DNA from: Helicobacter pylori
Lineage (GTDB): Bacteria; Campylobacterota; Campylobacteria; Campylobacterales; Helicobacteraceae
DNA: 64,000 nucleotides
Direction: 5' to 3'
Assembly (NCBI RefSeq): GCF_030323545.1
Contig: NZ_CP122954.1
Coordinates: 620,001 to 684,000, forward strand
The translations under genes and the position numbers were made by a program. Below the pieces are notes generated by a model. It was not told the DNA's origin. It saw only the letters and a program-made list of their open reading frames with translations, and did not search any database. Below are positions 55,572-64,000 of the stretch, piece by piece (position 1 is the first letter of the stretch; each line of letters starts with the position of its first letter).

Positions 55572-56840
55572 TTATTTTTCTTTTAAGCGCGCAACTTTTG
55601 CCCCTAAGGCGTTGATTTTATCCTCTAATCTCTCATAACCCCTATCCAAGTGGTAAATCCTATGCACCCTACTCACGCCATTAGCCACTAAAGCGGCTAA
55701 AATGAGAGCCGAAGAAGCCCTTAAATCGGTCGCCATCACATCGCTTCCGGTAAGTTCTGTGGATCCGCTAATGGTAGCAACATTCGTTTTTAGGCTGATA
55801 TTAGCCCCCAAGCGTTGCAGTTCGCTTGCATGCATGAAGCGGTTTTCAAAAAGCGTTTCTTCAATCACGCTCGTCCCCAAACACTGCGTGGCTAATGCCA
55901 TGAATTGTGCTTGCATGTCTGTGGGAAAGCCCGGGTATTCTTTCGTGGTGATTTCAAAGGCCTGGCGTTTTTTGGCCGGATAAATTTCTATAGAATTTTC
56001 TTGAATGTCTAGCGGAAAACCAATTTCTATGAGCTTATCGGTGATCGCTTGAAGATGGTTAGGGATGATACGATGGATTTTAAGCTGGCTGTTAGTGATA
56101 GCCCCCACGCATAAATAAGTGCCTGCTTCAATCCTATCGGGTATGATTTGAATGTCTTTTAAATTCAAAGCGTCATTTTCTACCCCCCTAATCTTTAGCT
56201 CGCTGCTGCCAACGTCCTCAATTTCTACCCCTCCACTCTGTAAAAACGCACACAATTGAGCGATTTCTGGCTCTTTAGCAGCGTTAATGATGCGCGTGAT
56301 CCCTTTAGCTAAGCTTGCTGCCATGAGGGCGTTTTCTGTGCCTGTAACGCTGATTTTATCAAATAAAATATCATTCCCTTTCAAGCCTTTAGGGGCTTTT
56401 GCATGGATATAGCCTTGCTCAATTTTGATTTCAGCCCCTAATTGTTGCATCGCTTTTAAGTGTAAATCCACAGGCCTGGCTCCTATAGCGCACCCACCGG
56501 GCAAACTCACCAAACATTCTTTAAAACGCGCTAATAGTGGGCCTAAAACCAAAATGGAAGCGCGCATCTTGCGCACCAAATCGTAAGTGGCTTCGGTGTG
56601 GCGCAGGGATTTGGCGCTGAGTTGGAGCGTGTTAGGATCAAGCCATTCTAATTCTGCGCCTAAATTTTGCAACAATAACGCCATCGCCTTTATATCCACC
56701 ACTTGGGGCAAAGATTTGATTTTGACTTCTTGTCGGCTTAAAAGCGTGGCGGCTAAAATGGGGAGCGCGGAGTTTTTCGCCCCAGAAATTTCTACCCCCC
56801 CTTTTAAAGGGACTTGTCCTACAATCTCTAAAAAATCCAA
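55572..56840 (-). CDS. murA: UDP-N-acetylglucosamine 1-carboxyvinyltransferase
   Basis: MurA makes the first committed step of peptidoglycan synthesis, adding enolpyruvate to UDP-GlcNAc. [16 protein letters not shown] near residue 115 holds the cysteine that fosfomycin attacks. [10 protein letters not shown] at the N-terminus and [15 protein letters not shown] near 375 are family motifs. Length 422 is normal. TTG 56840 follows AAGGA by 5 bases and gives a start at DFLEIVG. It lies just after the small membrane-protein gene. Confidence 0.95.
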   Translation of the reverse strand: MDFLEIVGQVPLKGGVEISGAKNSALPILAATLLSRQEVKIKSLPQVVDIKAMALLLQNLGAELEWLDPNTLQLSAKSLRHTEATYDLVRKMRASILVLGPLLARFKECLVSLPGGCAIGARPVDLHLKAMQQLGAEIKIEQGYIHAKAPKGLKGNDILFDKISVTGTENALMAASLAKGITRIINAAKEPEIAQLCAFLQSGGVEIEDVGSSELKIRGVENDALNLKDIQIIPDRIEAGTYLCVGAITNSQLKIHRIIPNHLQAITDKLIEIGFPLDIQENSIEIYPAKKRQAFEITTKEYPGFPTDMQAQFMALATQCLGTSVIEETLFENRFMHASELQRLGANISLKTNVATISGSTELTGSDVMATDLRASSALILAALVANGVSRVHRIYHLDRGYERLEDKINALGAKVARLKEK

Positions 56841-56842
56841 TT

Positions 56843-57250
56843 CTATCCTTTTTCTTTTTTATTCTTAAGGGCTAAGCCGGTAGCGTTAGCGATTTTTTGC
56901 ACATAATTAGGGTTAGCGTTTTCTAATTCTTGCCCAAAATTAATAGCGTCTTCTAATTCAAAAAATTCTGAAGCGACTAAATTTTGGAGCGTTTCTAGCC
57001 ACAGAGTTTCTTTGTCTTTGGGGCAAATTTTAAAACGCTCATTGAAGCTGTTTTTAAGTTTTTCTAAGGCTTGTGCGCTTTTAAGGTTTTTGATTTGTGC
57101 GCTCAAATTTTCTAAAGAAAGGCTTTTATTAGGAATATTTTGCTTTAAAGGGGGGCGAAAAAATCTCCAAGCAAGCCCCATTAATAACACAGGTAGCAAG
57201 CATACAAAGAGGATCAAATACATGTAAGCGTAATAAGTCAAATTGCCCAT
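56843..57250 (-). CDS. Small single-span membrane protein of unknown function
   Basis: The product has 135 residues. A single membrane segment near the N-terminus ([20 protein letters not shown]) is followed by a soluble part (about 35-135) of predicted helices with many K, E, N and L. No known domain is recognised. It is between galU and murA in an envelope-related run and may be an envelope factor. The gaps are 2 and 11 bases. Confidence 0.75.
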   Translation of the reverse strand: MGNLTYYAYMYLILFVCLLPVLLMGLAWRFFRPPLKQNIPNKSLSLENLSAQIKNLKSAQALEKLKNSFNERFKICPKDKETLWLETLQNLVASEFFELEDAINFGQELENANPNYVQKIANATGLALKNKKEKG

Positions 57251-57261
57251 GTTGATAAGAT

Positions 57262-58083
57262 TTATAAGCGTTTTTTATAATAAGCGTTACTCGCTTCAAT
57301 ATAGCCTTCCACGCTCCCGCAATCGTATCGTTTGCCTTTGAATTGGTAAGCGATGATCCGTTTTCTTTTGGCTTGAGTGCGTAAGGCGTCTGTGATTTGG
57401 ATTTCATTGTTTTTACCCGGTTTCGTCTCGCTTAAAATTTCAAAAATATCCGGGGTTAAAATGTAGCGCCCTATCACGGCTAGATTGCTTGGGGCGTCTT
57501 CTTGGCTTGGTTTTTCCACCATGTCTTTAATCTCATACACCCCCTCTTCTAACCATTCGCCCCTAATCACGCCGTATCTTGAAACTTCTTCTAGTGCCAC
57601 TTCTTCAATGGCTACAATGGAGCATTGGTATTTTTGATACAATGAAATCATTTGCTTTAGCACGCTTGGATAATCATGGCTTATGCACAAGTCATCGGCT
57701 AAAATCACCGCAAAAGGCTCATTGCCTATGAGGGCTTCTCCGGTTAAAATCGCATGCCCTAAGCCTTTCATTTGCTTTTGGCGCACATAGGAAAAACAGC
57801 ATTTTTCTATAATGTTACGAATGCTTTTTAGAGCGTTTTCTTTGTTGGTGCCTTGGATTTGATGCTCTATTTCATAGCTCGTGTCAAAATAATCTTCTAA
57901 GCTTCGTTTATTCCTACCCGTAACGATCGCCATCACTTCACAGCCCGCTTCCATCGCTTCTTCCACAGCGTATTGGATTAAAGGCTTATCCACAATGGGC
58001 AGCATTTCTTTAGGAATGGTTTTAGTGATCGGCAAAAAGCGCGTGCCGTAGCCCGCGGCAGGAAAAAGGCATTTTTTAATCAT
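57262..58083 (-). CDS. galU: UTP-glucose-1-phosphate uridylyltransferase
   Basis: GalU makes UDP-glucose for LPS and for UDP-galactose. The N-terminal FPAAGYGTRFLPITKTIPKE is the nucleotide-binding signature; ADDLCISHDY and the VEKP motif follow. Length is 273. The start overlaps the slt stop by four bases. It supplies the galactose part of the Lewis O-antigen that the fucosyltransferase in this window modifies. Confidence 0.93.
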   Translation of the reverse strand: MIKKCLFPAAGYGTRFLPITKTIPKEMLPIVDKPLIQYAVEEAMEAGCEVMAIVTGRNKRSLEDYFDTSYEIEHQIQGTNKENALKSIRNIIEKCCFSYVRQKQMKGLGHAILTGEALIGNEPFAVILADDLCISHDYPSVLKQMISLYQKYQCSIVAIEEVALEEVSRYGVIRGEWLEEGVYEIKDMVEKPSQEDAPSNLAVIGRYILTPDIFEILSETKPGKNNEIQITDALRTQAKRKRIIAYQFKGKRYDCGSVEGYIEASNAYYKKRL

Positions 58084-59762
58084 GGTTTGTCCTTTGAGTT
58101 AAGAGTTTGTTCTAAAAATCCATCAATAGGGATGAAATTCCCAAAAATTTCTTGATAAATCAAGTAATTGAGCATGACTCTAAAGCCATACATGCGAGTC
58201 TCGCTATAAGGCATAAGCTCCATGCTAAGCCATGGCTCAAAATGATTTTTTTCTTTAAATCGTTTGGAGCTTTCTAGCCACCTCCTTAAAAACCCAGGCC
58301 CAGCGTTGTAGGCGTAGGCGACAAAAAGGGGGTGGTTGAATTCTTTTTTCAAATGGTTCAAGTAATAATTACCAAATTTAAGAGCGATATTGGGGTTAAA
58401 CATGTCGTTTAGATCAACATTATCCATGCCAAGGCTTTTAGCGAAAGGCCCCACATTAAAGGGCATGATTTGCATAAGCCCCAGAGCGAACGAGCGCGAA
58501 ATGACTGCCGGGAGCAAGAAACTTTCTTGCCTAGCGATCGCATACGCCATAGCCTTTTCATCAACATTTTGCCATTCAATAATGCCTTCATAAGGGGATA
58601 AATAATAATAAATCTTGTCTTTATTGCGTTGGCTTAAAAGATAGGTCAATTCAGGAGCGCTTTTTTCATAATACAAGCTTTTTAGCATCGCATTAAACGC
58701 ATCTTCGCCTTTCAAACTCAAGGTTTTTTCCTTAAAAATTTGCCACGAAAAAGGGTCATAAGTGTTAAAAGGAGGGTCTTCTTGGCTTAAATTCTGGATG
58801 TGAGAAATGATGCGATAACTGGGCGTGGTCTGGAGTTTGCGGCTCGCATAAAGACTATAGAGGTTTAAGGCAGGGCTTTGTGAAAGGCGTTCCAAAGTTT
58901 TTTTCTTTTTAGAGACTAGATACTGCCAAAAGATCGCTCTGTCTTTTGAAAAATCATCGTCTTTGACCACCGCTTCTGAGCGTTCAAAATACTTGAGCGC
59001 TTTAGAGGGTTTTTTGCGCAAGATTTCGTTAATCCCTAGGATAAAAAAGGTTTGCACGTTGCTGTGGGTAGCGTTAGTTTTAGTGAGAGCGTCTTTAAAA
59101 TGATCCAATTTAGGATCTAAAATAACCTGATAGATTAAGCGGTTAAACGCCGGATAATCTTCATCTAAAAGGCGGTTTAACTCTTTAATAGGGATATGTT
59201 TTTCAAAAATTTGGAGCTTTTTTTCATAACTCAAATGATTGAAAAGCGTGCTAAACACTTGCGCATTAGCCTTAAATAAAGAAGTGCTCACATTCTTACT
59301 TTGCAAAATTTCTAATTCTTCATAAAGAACGGGGTAAGCCTCTTTGATTTTAATTTGTAAGGGCTTAAGGGTTTGAGGGGGGATTTTATCAAAATCTCTG
59401 ATTTTTGATTTTAAAGCGATAGCGATACAGCTTGCTTGGAAAGTGTCTGTTCCTTCTAGCATGCTTTCTAAAGCTATTTGCTTGCAATAAATGTCTTCAG
59501 GCAATTTAACATCAGGGCTTTTTTCTGGATTGTATGAGCCTTTTTCTTGCATGGCCTTTTGCAGAGCGTTGTTTTTATTTTGAGTCAATTCATAGGCTTT
59601 TTTAGCGTTTTCTAAAGTGGTTTTTTTATCGCTAATATAACGCCATAAATAATAATCCCTAACGATCCCGGCGGGCTTTTTTTCTAAATCTTTTAAATTG
59701 AACTCGGTTTGAGAAAAACCAACGCCAAGCATACCGATAAAAAATAAAATAAAAAAACGCAT
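58080..59762 (-). CDS. slt: Soluble lytic murein transglycosylase
   Basis: Slt cuts glycan strands of peptidoglycan in the periplasm. ATG 59762 gives 560 residues starting with a signal peptide (RFFILFFIGMLGVGFSQ); the frame extends 13 codons upstream without one. A long helical body (about 20-400) precedes the catalytic domain, with Glu in YAIARQESFLLPAV, then GLMQIMP and AYNAGPG. It overlaps galU by four bases and lies 8 bases after the yggT-like gene. Confidence 0.93.
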   Translation of the reverse strand: MRFFILFFIGMLGVGFSQTEFNLKDLEKKPAGIVRDYYLWRYISDKKTTLENAKKAYELTQNKNNALQKAMQEKGSYNPEKSPDVKLPEDIYCKQIALESMLEGTDTFQASCIAIALKSKIRDFDKIPPQTLKPLQIKIKEAYPVLYEELEILQSKNVSTSLFKANAQVFSTLFNHLSYEKKLQIFEKHIPIKELNRLLDEDYPAFNRLIYQVILDPKLDHFKDALTKTNATHSNVQTFFILGINEILRKKPSKALKYFERSEAVVKDDDFSKDRAIFWQYLVSKKKKTLERLSQSPALNLYSLYASRKLQTTPSYRIISHIQNLSQEDPPFNTYDPFSWQIFKEKTLSLKGEDAFNAMLKSLYYEKSAPELTYLLSQRNKDKIYYYLSPYEGIIEWQNVDEKAMAYAIARQESFLLPAVISRSFALGLMQIMPFNVGPFAKSLGMDNVDLNDMFNPNIALKFGNYYLNHLKKEFNHPLFVAYAYNAGPGFLRRWLESSKRFKEKNHFEPWLSMELMPYSETRMYGFRVMLNYLIYQEIFGNFIPIDGFLEQTLNSKDKP

Positions 59763-59770
59763 GATTTTCT

Positions 59771-60064
59771 TTAAAAACTTTTGGCGAGCACAAAAAGCCA
59801 TTGGATGAGGGTTAAATCTAAAAATTTCAAAACAATGACCACCACTAAAGGAGCGAAATCCAACCCGTTAAACACAAGCTTGAATTTAGAGCGTAAAAAA
59901 TAAAACACCGGCTCACACAAGCGAGCGAGGATTTGCATGATGGGGTTATTGGGGTTAGGCTGCACGAAGCTGATAAGCGAATAAATGATCACCACCCACA
60001 TATAAATCGTAATGAGCGAGCTTAAAATCACCGCTATCGCATTAACAAGGGTAGAAAAAATCAT
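59771..60064 (-). CDS. yggT: YggT-family membrane protein
   Basis: This 97-residue protein has two hydrophobic halves and the YggT motif [21 protein letters not shown] near residue 32, which this family shows after the first helix. Function is unclear; relatives have been linked to cell division or osmotic response. It overlaps gltX2 by four bases and precedes slt. Confidence 0.85.
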   Translation of the reverse strand: MIFSTLVNAIAVILSSLITIYMWVVIIYSLISFVQPNPNNPIMQILARLCEPVFYFLRSKFKLVFNGLDFAPLVVVIVLKFLDLTLIQWLFVLAKSF

Positions 60065-61380
60065 GCTTTGAGCCTTAAAACTTCTTGATAGTGGCTTTGG
60101 ATATAGGGGAAAATCAAAGGCAATTCAACGCCATGCGAGTTCCCGGTCAAAAGAATGCGCAAAGGTTTGAAAAAATCCTTACCCTTAAGCTGGCTCAATC
60201 GCATGGCTTCTTTTTTAAAACTTTCAAAATCCTTATACGCTTGAAAATCCATGCTTTTTAGGGCGTTAAAAAGCGCTAAACAACGCTCTTTAAAATCTTC
60301 ATTCTCATAAGTTTTAGTAATATCTTTTGGCTCTAAAAACAACGAAATTTTTTCTTTCAATTCTAAAAGCGTGCCGCATTCTTCTATAAACAATCTTAAA
60401 AGCCCTAAGAGGTTTTTATCTTTTATTGAAGTGAGTTCTAATAACTTTTCATCGTCTAAAAGCTTTAAATGCTCGTGGTTTAAGTGTTTTAAATATTTTA
60501 AATTAAAATGAGCTGGGGAACTGGAAAGATTTTCTAAATCAAACCACTCTATCGCTTCATCAAGGCTAAAAACTTCCTTAGGCACTTTATTGCCGATAGT
60601 GATGAGATAATTCACGATCGCAACCGGTAAAAACCCTTGATTCAAAAGCCATTTCACGCTAGACGCTTCGTCTCTTTTGCTCATCTTTTTACCGCTTGTT
60701 TCATCTAAAATAATGGGCAAATGTGCATAAACAATCGGATCGTTTGAGCCTAAAGCTTGCTGGATTAAAATTTGTTTAGGGGTGTTGCTCACATGATCTT
60801 CGCCTCTAATGATCAGACTGATTTCATAGAGCAAATCATCGCATGCGCAAGCGAAATTATAAGTAGGGCTTTTATCCTTTCTCAAAAGCACAAAAGAATC
60901 CAATTCATCAGATTCAAATTCCACTTCTTTTTTAATCACATCATTGAAAGACACCGCATGATTTGGGGCTTTTAAACGCACCACAGGGGCATGGCACTTG
61001 TCTTTTTCTAAAGCCGCCCACTCGTCTAAATACCTGAAAGGGCGTTTTTCATTCTTGGCTTTTTCTTTTTCTCTTTCTAAAAACTCCGCGCTCACATAAC
61101 AATAAAACGCTTTATTTTCTTTCAGTAATTTTTCTGCCATTTCTTGGTGGTAATTCAAGTTATGGCTTTGATACACGAGTTTGTCCCAGCTTACCCCCAT
61201 AAGCTTTAAAATCTCTAAAATCTCTTGGTCTTTGCCTTCAATGTTGCGCTCTTTGTCCGTGTCTTCAATGCGAATGAGAAAGGGTTTGTGTTGCTGTTTG
61301 GCCACAATGTAATTGAAAATGGCTGCCCTTAAATTCCCTATGTGCATATCCCCTGTAGGCGAAGGCGCAAAACGAAGCAT
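60061..61380 (-). CDS. gltX2: Non-canonical glutamyl-tRNA synthetase GluRS2 (glutaminyl-tRNA substrate)
   Basis: This 439-residue class I synthetase has the HIGN motif ([16 protein letters not shown]) at the N-terminus and KMSKRD near residue 235. H. pylori has two GluRS; the one at this locus charges tRNA(Gln) with glutamate, and GatCAB then converts it to Gln-tRNA(Gln). GatB is encoded at 43-44.4 kb. The start is ATG 61380; the gene is the first of gltX2-yggT-slt-galU. The GluRS2 assignment is from locus position; GluRS1 specificity cannot be excluded from sequence alone. Confidence 0.88.
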   Translation of the reverse strand: MLRFAPSPTGDMHIGNLRAAIFNYIVAKQQHKPFLIRIEDTDKERNIEGKDQEILEILKLMGVSWDKLVYQSHNLNYHQEMAEKLLKENKAFYCYVSAEFLEREKEKAKNEKRPFRYLDEWAALEKDKCHAPVVRLKAPNHAVSFNDVIKKEVEFESDELDSFVLLRKDKSPTYNFACACDDLLYEISLIIRGEDHVSNTPKQILIQQALGSNDPIVYAHLPIILDETSGKKMSKRDEASSVKWLLNQGFLPVAIVNYLITIGNKVPKEVFSLDEAIEWFDLENLSSSPAHFNLKYLKHLNHEHLKLLDDEKLLELTSIKDKNLLGLLRLFIEECGTLLELKEKISLFLEPKDITKTYENEDFKERCLALFNALKSMDFQAYKDFESFKKEAMRLSQLKGKDFFKPLRILLTGNSHGVELPLIFPYIQSHYQEVLRLKA

Positions 61381-61489
61381 AAAAACCCTTTATTTAAAAA
61401 TAGTTTTTGATTATACCTAAAGAATACTTAATTGTGTTGTGGTAGTTCTGTTTTATCAAACATGAATAGGCATTATTCAAGAGATTAGT

Positions 61490-61507
61490 GCTTGGCCAAC
61501 GCCAAGC
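61490..61507. other. Hairpin between frxA and gltX2
   Basis: GCTTGGC (61490-61496) and GCCAAGC (61501-61507) form a perfect 7-bp stem with a CAAC loop. It lies in the 163-base gap downstream of frxA, with only a weak T run beside it (TCTTT), so it is a doubtful terminator. The rest of the gap shows no gene. Confidence 0.4.
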
Positions 61508-61543
61508 TCTTTATGGTTGGTTATCAAAAAGCTAAAAGCGTTT

Positions 61544-62197
61544 TTATTCAATCACTTCATAAATAACTTCTGTCTTCCAGCGGGTTTTAGGGGTGATTTC
61601 TTGGTTGCGATAACCAAAACAAGCCATTACTGACACGCCAAATTCCGCCGTGTTCAGATAGCCTTTTTCCTCTAAATAAGCCTCCACTTTTTCTTGATCA
61701 TACCCTTCAATCGGGCAAGAATCAATCCCTAACATGGCCGCTGCCATCATCATGTTCGCCATTTGGATATAAGTCTGCTTGCTAGCCCAATCAAACAAAG
61801 ATCGTTCGCTATTGAGTTTAAAATCGTTCTCTTGGAAATTTTTGATGATTTGAGCGAACCTGGAATTAGTGTCATAATCCCTTTTTTTAACCTCATGCAT
61901 CACTTTCTTAACGTAATCGCTGTCATAAGTAACGCCCTTTCGCGCAAGATAAATGACAAAATGGCTCGCTCCCTCTAAACCAAAAAGCGCCCCCCAGACC
62001 ATCGGTTTTAAATCTTCTTTCATGCGTTCATTTTTCAATAAAAGCATTTTCCATGGTTCAAACCCGATTGAAGAAGGGGCTAATCTCCCCACTTCAACCA
62101 AAGCTTCCCAATCCTTTTGGGAAATACGACGATTAGGATCGTATTTTTTTGCAGCAAATCGTTGGTGCTGTAAAGCAATCACTTGTTCTCTGTCCAT
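61544..62197 (-). CDS. frxA: NAD(P)H-flavin nitroreductase FrxA
   Basis: This 217-residue FMN nitroreductase belongs to the RdxA/FrxA group. The N-terminal QHQRFAAKKYDPNRRI and the SSIGFEPWKMLLL block fit FrxA; the C-terminal SVMACFGYRNQE closes the fold. It can reduce nitroaromatics, including the prodrug metronidazole, so loss of it adds to resistance; here the frame is complete. ATG 62197 is one base after the dehydrogenase stop region, and its AAGGAG lies inside the end of that gene. It is the last gene of a three-gene operon. Confidence 0.92.
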   Translation of the reverse strand: MDREQVIALQHQRFAAKKYDPNRRISQKDWEALVEVGRLAPSSIGFEPWKMLLLKNERMKEDLKPMVWGALFGLEGASHFVIYLARKGVTYDSDYVKKVMHEVKKRDYDTNSRFAQIIKNFQENDFKLNSERSLFDWASKQTYIQMANMMMAAAMLGIDSCPIEGYDQEKVEAYLEEKGYLNTAEFGVSVMACFGYRNQEITPKTRWKTEVIYEVIE

Positions 62198-62198
62198 T

Positions 62199-63056
62199 TT
62201 AATGTTCTCCTTTTTCTAAATAATGATAAACGGCTGCCATATCCATTTCGCCTAAACCGGATTTTTCCGCTTGAGAATAAAGTTCTTGTGCCTTGAATAA
62301 GAATGGCAACTTTATCGTCTCTCCTGCTTCATTGTTAGCTAAACGAATGTCTTTGAGCATGAGTTTCAAGCTGAAAGCGGCCGGATAGCTATCTTGTAGC
62401 CACATGCCTTTTTTAGCTTGAAAGAGAGGCGAATTCATGCCAGATTGGCCAATAATTTGCAAAAATGACTCTGCATCAACCCCTAAATGTTTGGCTAATA
62501 GCAAAGCTTCTGAATAAGCAACCCCCATTTGAGCCAAAAGGCTATTAATGGATAGTTTAGCTCCTGTCCCTTGACCAACTTTTCCTAAATAAAAGGTTTG
62601 ACTCCCCAAATGTGCAAAAATAGGTTTGAGTTGAGCAACCACTTCTTTTTCACCTGCCGCTAAAATCAATAAAGCCCCAGCTTTAGCCGCACCAACTGAT
62701 CCCGAAACAGGCGCTTCAAGGTAAGTTACTTGATGCTTTTGAGCGGTTTTTTCTAAAGATAAGCTCTCCAAAGGAGCGATGGTGCTCATATTCACCACGA
62801 TTTTTTCAGACATCTGTTCCCAAAATTCTGGCACTAAAACAGCATCAATCGCCGTTTTATCCGAAAGCATGGTAAAAATCAGATCAACCTTAGCGGCTAA
62901 ATCTATAGGGTTAGTATAAACCGCTACGCCCTTTTCTTTTAAGGGGGCTGCTTTGCTCTCTGTTCGGTTATAAACCGACACTTCTAAATTTGCATCGTAC
63001 AAACGAGTCGCCATAGGAGTCCCCATAGCCCCTAGTCCAATCCATCCGATTTTCAT
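62199..63056 (-). CDS. NAD(P)-dependent beta-hydroxyacid dehydrogenase
   Basis: This 285-residue protein belongs to the 3-hydroxyisobutyrate / 6-phosphogluconate dehydrogenase-like group. The Rossmann motif IGLGAMGTPMA is at the N-terminus, VSGSVGAAKAGALLI near residue 118 is the substrate-binding stretch, and GTGAKLSINSL near 167 contains the catalytic lysine. It may reduce short semialdehydes such as glyoxylate or succinic semialdehyde. ATG 63056 follows AGGA. It is in an operon with frxA and an SRPBCC protein. I do not recall this gene next to frxA in the commonly cited reference strains. Confidence 0.8.
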   Translation of the reverse strand: MKIGWIGLGAMGTPMATRLYDANLEVSVYNRTESKAAPLKEKGVAVYTNPIDLAAKVDLIFTMLSDKTAIDAVLVPEFWEQMSEKIVVNMSTIAPLESLSLEKTAQKHQVTYLEAPVSGSVGAAKAGALLILAAGEKEVVAQLKPIFAHLGSQTFYLGKVGQGTGAKLSINSLLAQMGVAYSEALLLAKHLGVDAESFLQIIGQSGMNSPLFQAKKGMWLQDSYPAAFSLKLMLKDIRLANNEAGETIKLPFLFKAQELYSQAEKSGLGEMDMAAVYHYLEKGEH

Positions 63057-63070
63057 TCAATCCTCACTTA

Positions 63071-63574
63071 TTAGCGTGAATACGCCACTAAACCATCTAA
63101 CCAAGCTTGATGGTCATTTAGCATCGCATTAGGCACAGATTTCGCTAAAGCTTTAGCAGGGACTCCCGATTGGCTTTCTTGGGTTAGAATACGCACACGA
63201 TCATTATCTAATTTTTCAACAATCCATGCGTGATAGACTTCAAGATACTCATCGCCTTTAGCTTCATTCCAACCTCTCCAAGCCAAACGCAGTATGGTGT
63301 CTTTCAATTCAAACTCTTCCACCTGTGCCTCCACTAAAAAGCCAAAAGTTTCAAAACGGAAACGAGTCTTGTCTTTAAGAATGGTATTGTCTTGATTATG
63401 CATGTGGACATTCCCTGAATTTTTGTAATACTTTTCCCAACAAGACGCGTCTCTTAAATGCTGCACCACTTTATTAAAATCCAAACCTTTGACAATGACT
63501 TCATTGGACACAAAATTATCAGTCTCTCCTGGTATCCATTTTTCAGGCCATTGAATCGCATTCATCGTTATCAT
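63071..63574 (-). CDS. SRPBCC / START-like domain protein
   Basis: This 167-residue protein has the shape of a polyketide cyclase / START-like (SRPBCC) domain. A first strand (FVSNEVIVKGLDFNKVV) is followed by a W-rich helix (DASCWEKYYKN). Strands (TRFRFETFGFLVEAQVEEFE) form the sheet, and a C-terminal helix (AMLNDHQAWLDGL) closes the pocket. Such domains bind hydrophobic ligands, but the ligand is unknown. The ATG is 63574, after AGAGAAAAC. It is the first gene of the operon with the dehydrogenase and frxA, and lies 13 bases after pcnB. Confidence 0.7.
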   Translation of the reverse strand: MITMNAIQWPEKWIPGETDNFVSNEVIVKGLDFNKVVQHLRDASCWEKYYKNSGNVHMHNQDNTILKDKTRFRFETFGFLVEAQVEEFELKDTILRLAWRGWNEAKGDEYLEVYHAWIVEKLDNDRVRILTQESQSGVPAKALAKSVPNAMLNDHQAWLDGLVAYSR

Positions 63575-63587
63575 GTTTTCTCTGTTT

Positions 63588-64000
63588 TTAATTTTTTCTG
63601 CCTATTGACGAATGATTTATAGCATCATTAGGTAAATAATGATCTTTAACCCATTTTATCAGCCCTTCTAAAGCGTTGTTTTTAGGGTGAGCGATGACTA
63701 AATTTAGGCATGCGTTTAAAATTTCGCCGATTTTTTGGTGTTGGTAACCCAAGCTTTGAAGCGCGCCGCCCTTAAGGGCCAAGTGTTCTTTTTTAAAAGG
63801 CTCGTTAGCGTTCAATATTTCTTTTAACAAGCCTTTAATTTTTAAAGCGTGTTTGGGGTTTTTGAGCGCATAAAAATCTAAAGCCAAATTAAAAGGCTCT
63901 GAATCGTAGTTTTTCAATAAAAATTTTAGCTCTGTTTTGTTATGAATATTTAAAAAAGCTTTATGGCATTCTTTAGCTTGAGTAAATAAAACACATGTTT
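63588..64000 (-). CDS. pcnB: PcnB-like poly(A) polymerase / tRNA nucleotidyltransferase, C-terminal part
   Basis: The frame from the stop at 63588 stays open to the window edge at 64000 (about 137 codons), so the gene starts outside. The visible part is a helical region with GYQHQKIGEILNACL, then NNALEGLIKWV, typical of the C-terminal RNA-binding part of Cca/PcnB nucleotidyltransferases. An internal TTG at 63917 is not the start. The catalytic head (GxxRD region) is not visible, so the exact enzyme (poly(A) polymerase or CCA-adding) is not decided. Confidence 0.6.
   Translation of the reverse strand, partial: TCVLFTQAKECHKAFLNIHNKTELKFLLKNYDSEPFNLALDFYALKNPKHALKIKGLLKEILNANEPFKKEHLALKGGALQSLGYQHQKIGEILNACLNLVIAHPKNNALEGLIKWVKDHYLPNDAINHSSIGRKN

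Noticed and set aside
1-64000. tRNA, rRNA, IS605-type elements, prophage
   Set aside because: I looked for CCA-type cloverleaf ends, transposase-like proteins and phage gene runs and saw none; short RNAs in the gaps cannot be excluded by eye.

Overview
This window is a piece of a Helicobacter pylori chromosome. The base composition is AT-rich. The gene content is typical of the species: a ketone-body and acetone-use cluster, feoB and fecA1, XerH recombinase with a difH-like site, a Hor-type outer membrane protein, a heptad-repeat alpha-1,3-fucosyltransferase, frxA, the futalosine menaquinone genes mqnC and mqnE, and a second glutamyl-tRNA synthetase. Both ends cut through genes: acxC at the left, and the C-terminal part of a pcnB-like nucleotidyltransferase at the right. 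I see no rRNA, tRNA, CRISPR array, insertion sequence or prophage.

Region 1 (1-11.2 kb, minus strand) is a carbon-use block. In transcription order it holds thiolase, scoA, scoB, atoE, the lipid A deacylase gene lpxR, then acxA-acxB-acxC. Together they could turn acetone into acetoacetate, acetoacetyl-CoA and acetyl-CoA. A run of 17 T lies just upstream of the acx promoter. A predicted 3'-5' exonuclease follows. Region 2 (11.3-25.2 kb, mostly plus strand) holds iron uptake (feoB, fecA1 with a Fur-like palindrome), fliP, glmU, a tandem duplication of a two-gene unit (secreted glycine-zipper protein plus four-helix membrane protein), nrdA, a WbpB-like dehydrogenase, a TauE/SafE permease and an MGMT.

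Region 3 (25.2-35.3 kb, minus strand) is the most plastic part. It has xerH, co-directional with an unrecognised AT-rich gene; a difH-like site lies in their predicted 5' leader. Next come aspB and a Hor-family porin-like gene. Then come the broken remains of an ApeA-like HEPN RNase gene, joined directly to the broken 3' end of a 1421-residue type ISP restriction-modification enzyme.

Region 4 (35.3-50.7 kb) is a long minus-strand run of core genes, many overlapping by 4 bases: mqnE, bamA, mqnC, an M16-like protein, gatB, a SurA/PpiC-like chaperone, a LapB-like TPR protein, rnhA, rnc, aroC, a DUF2603-type gene, hemN and glpC. bamA appears to lack any ATG, GTG or TTG codon before its signal peptide. 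Region 5 (50.9-64 kb) has ferritin pfr, serB and a fucosyltransferase on the plus strand. A minus-strand run follows (a UDG-fold protein, aspA, murA, a small membrane protein, galU, slt, yggT, gltX2), then a three-gene SRPBCC / beta-hydroxyacid dehydrogenase / frxA operon and the pcnB end. GltX2 and GatB are functional partners in making Gln-tRNA(Gln).
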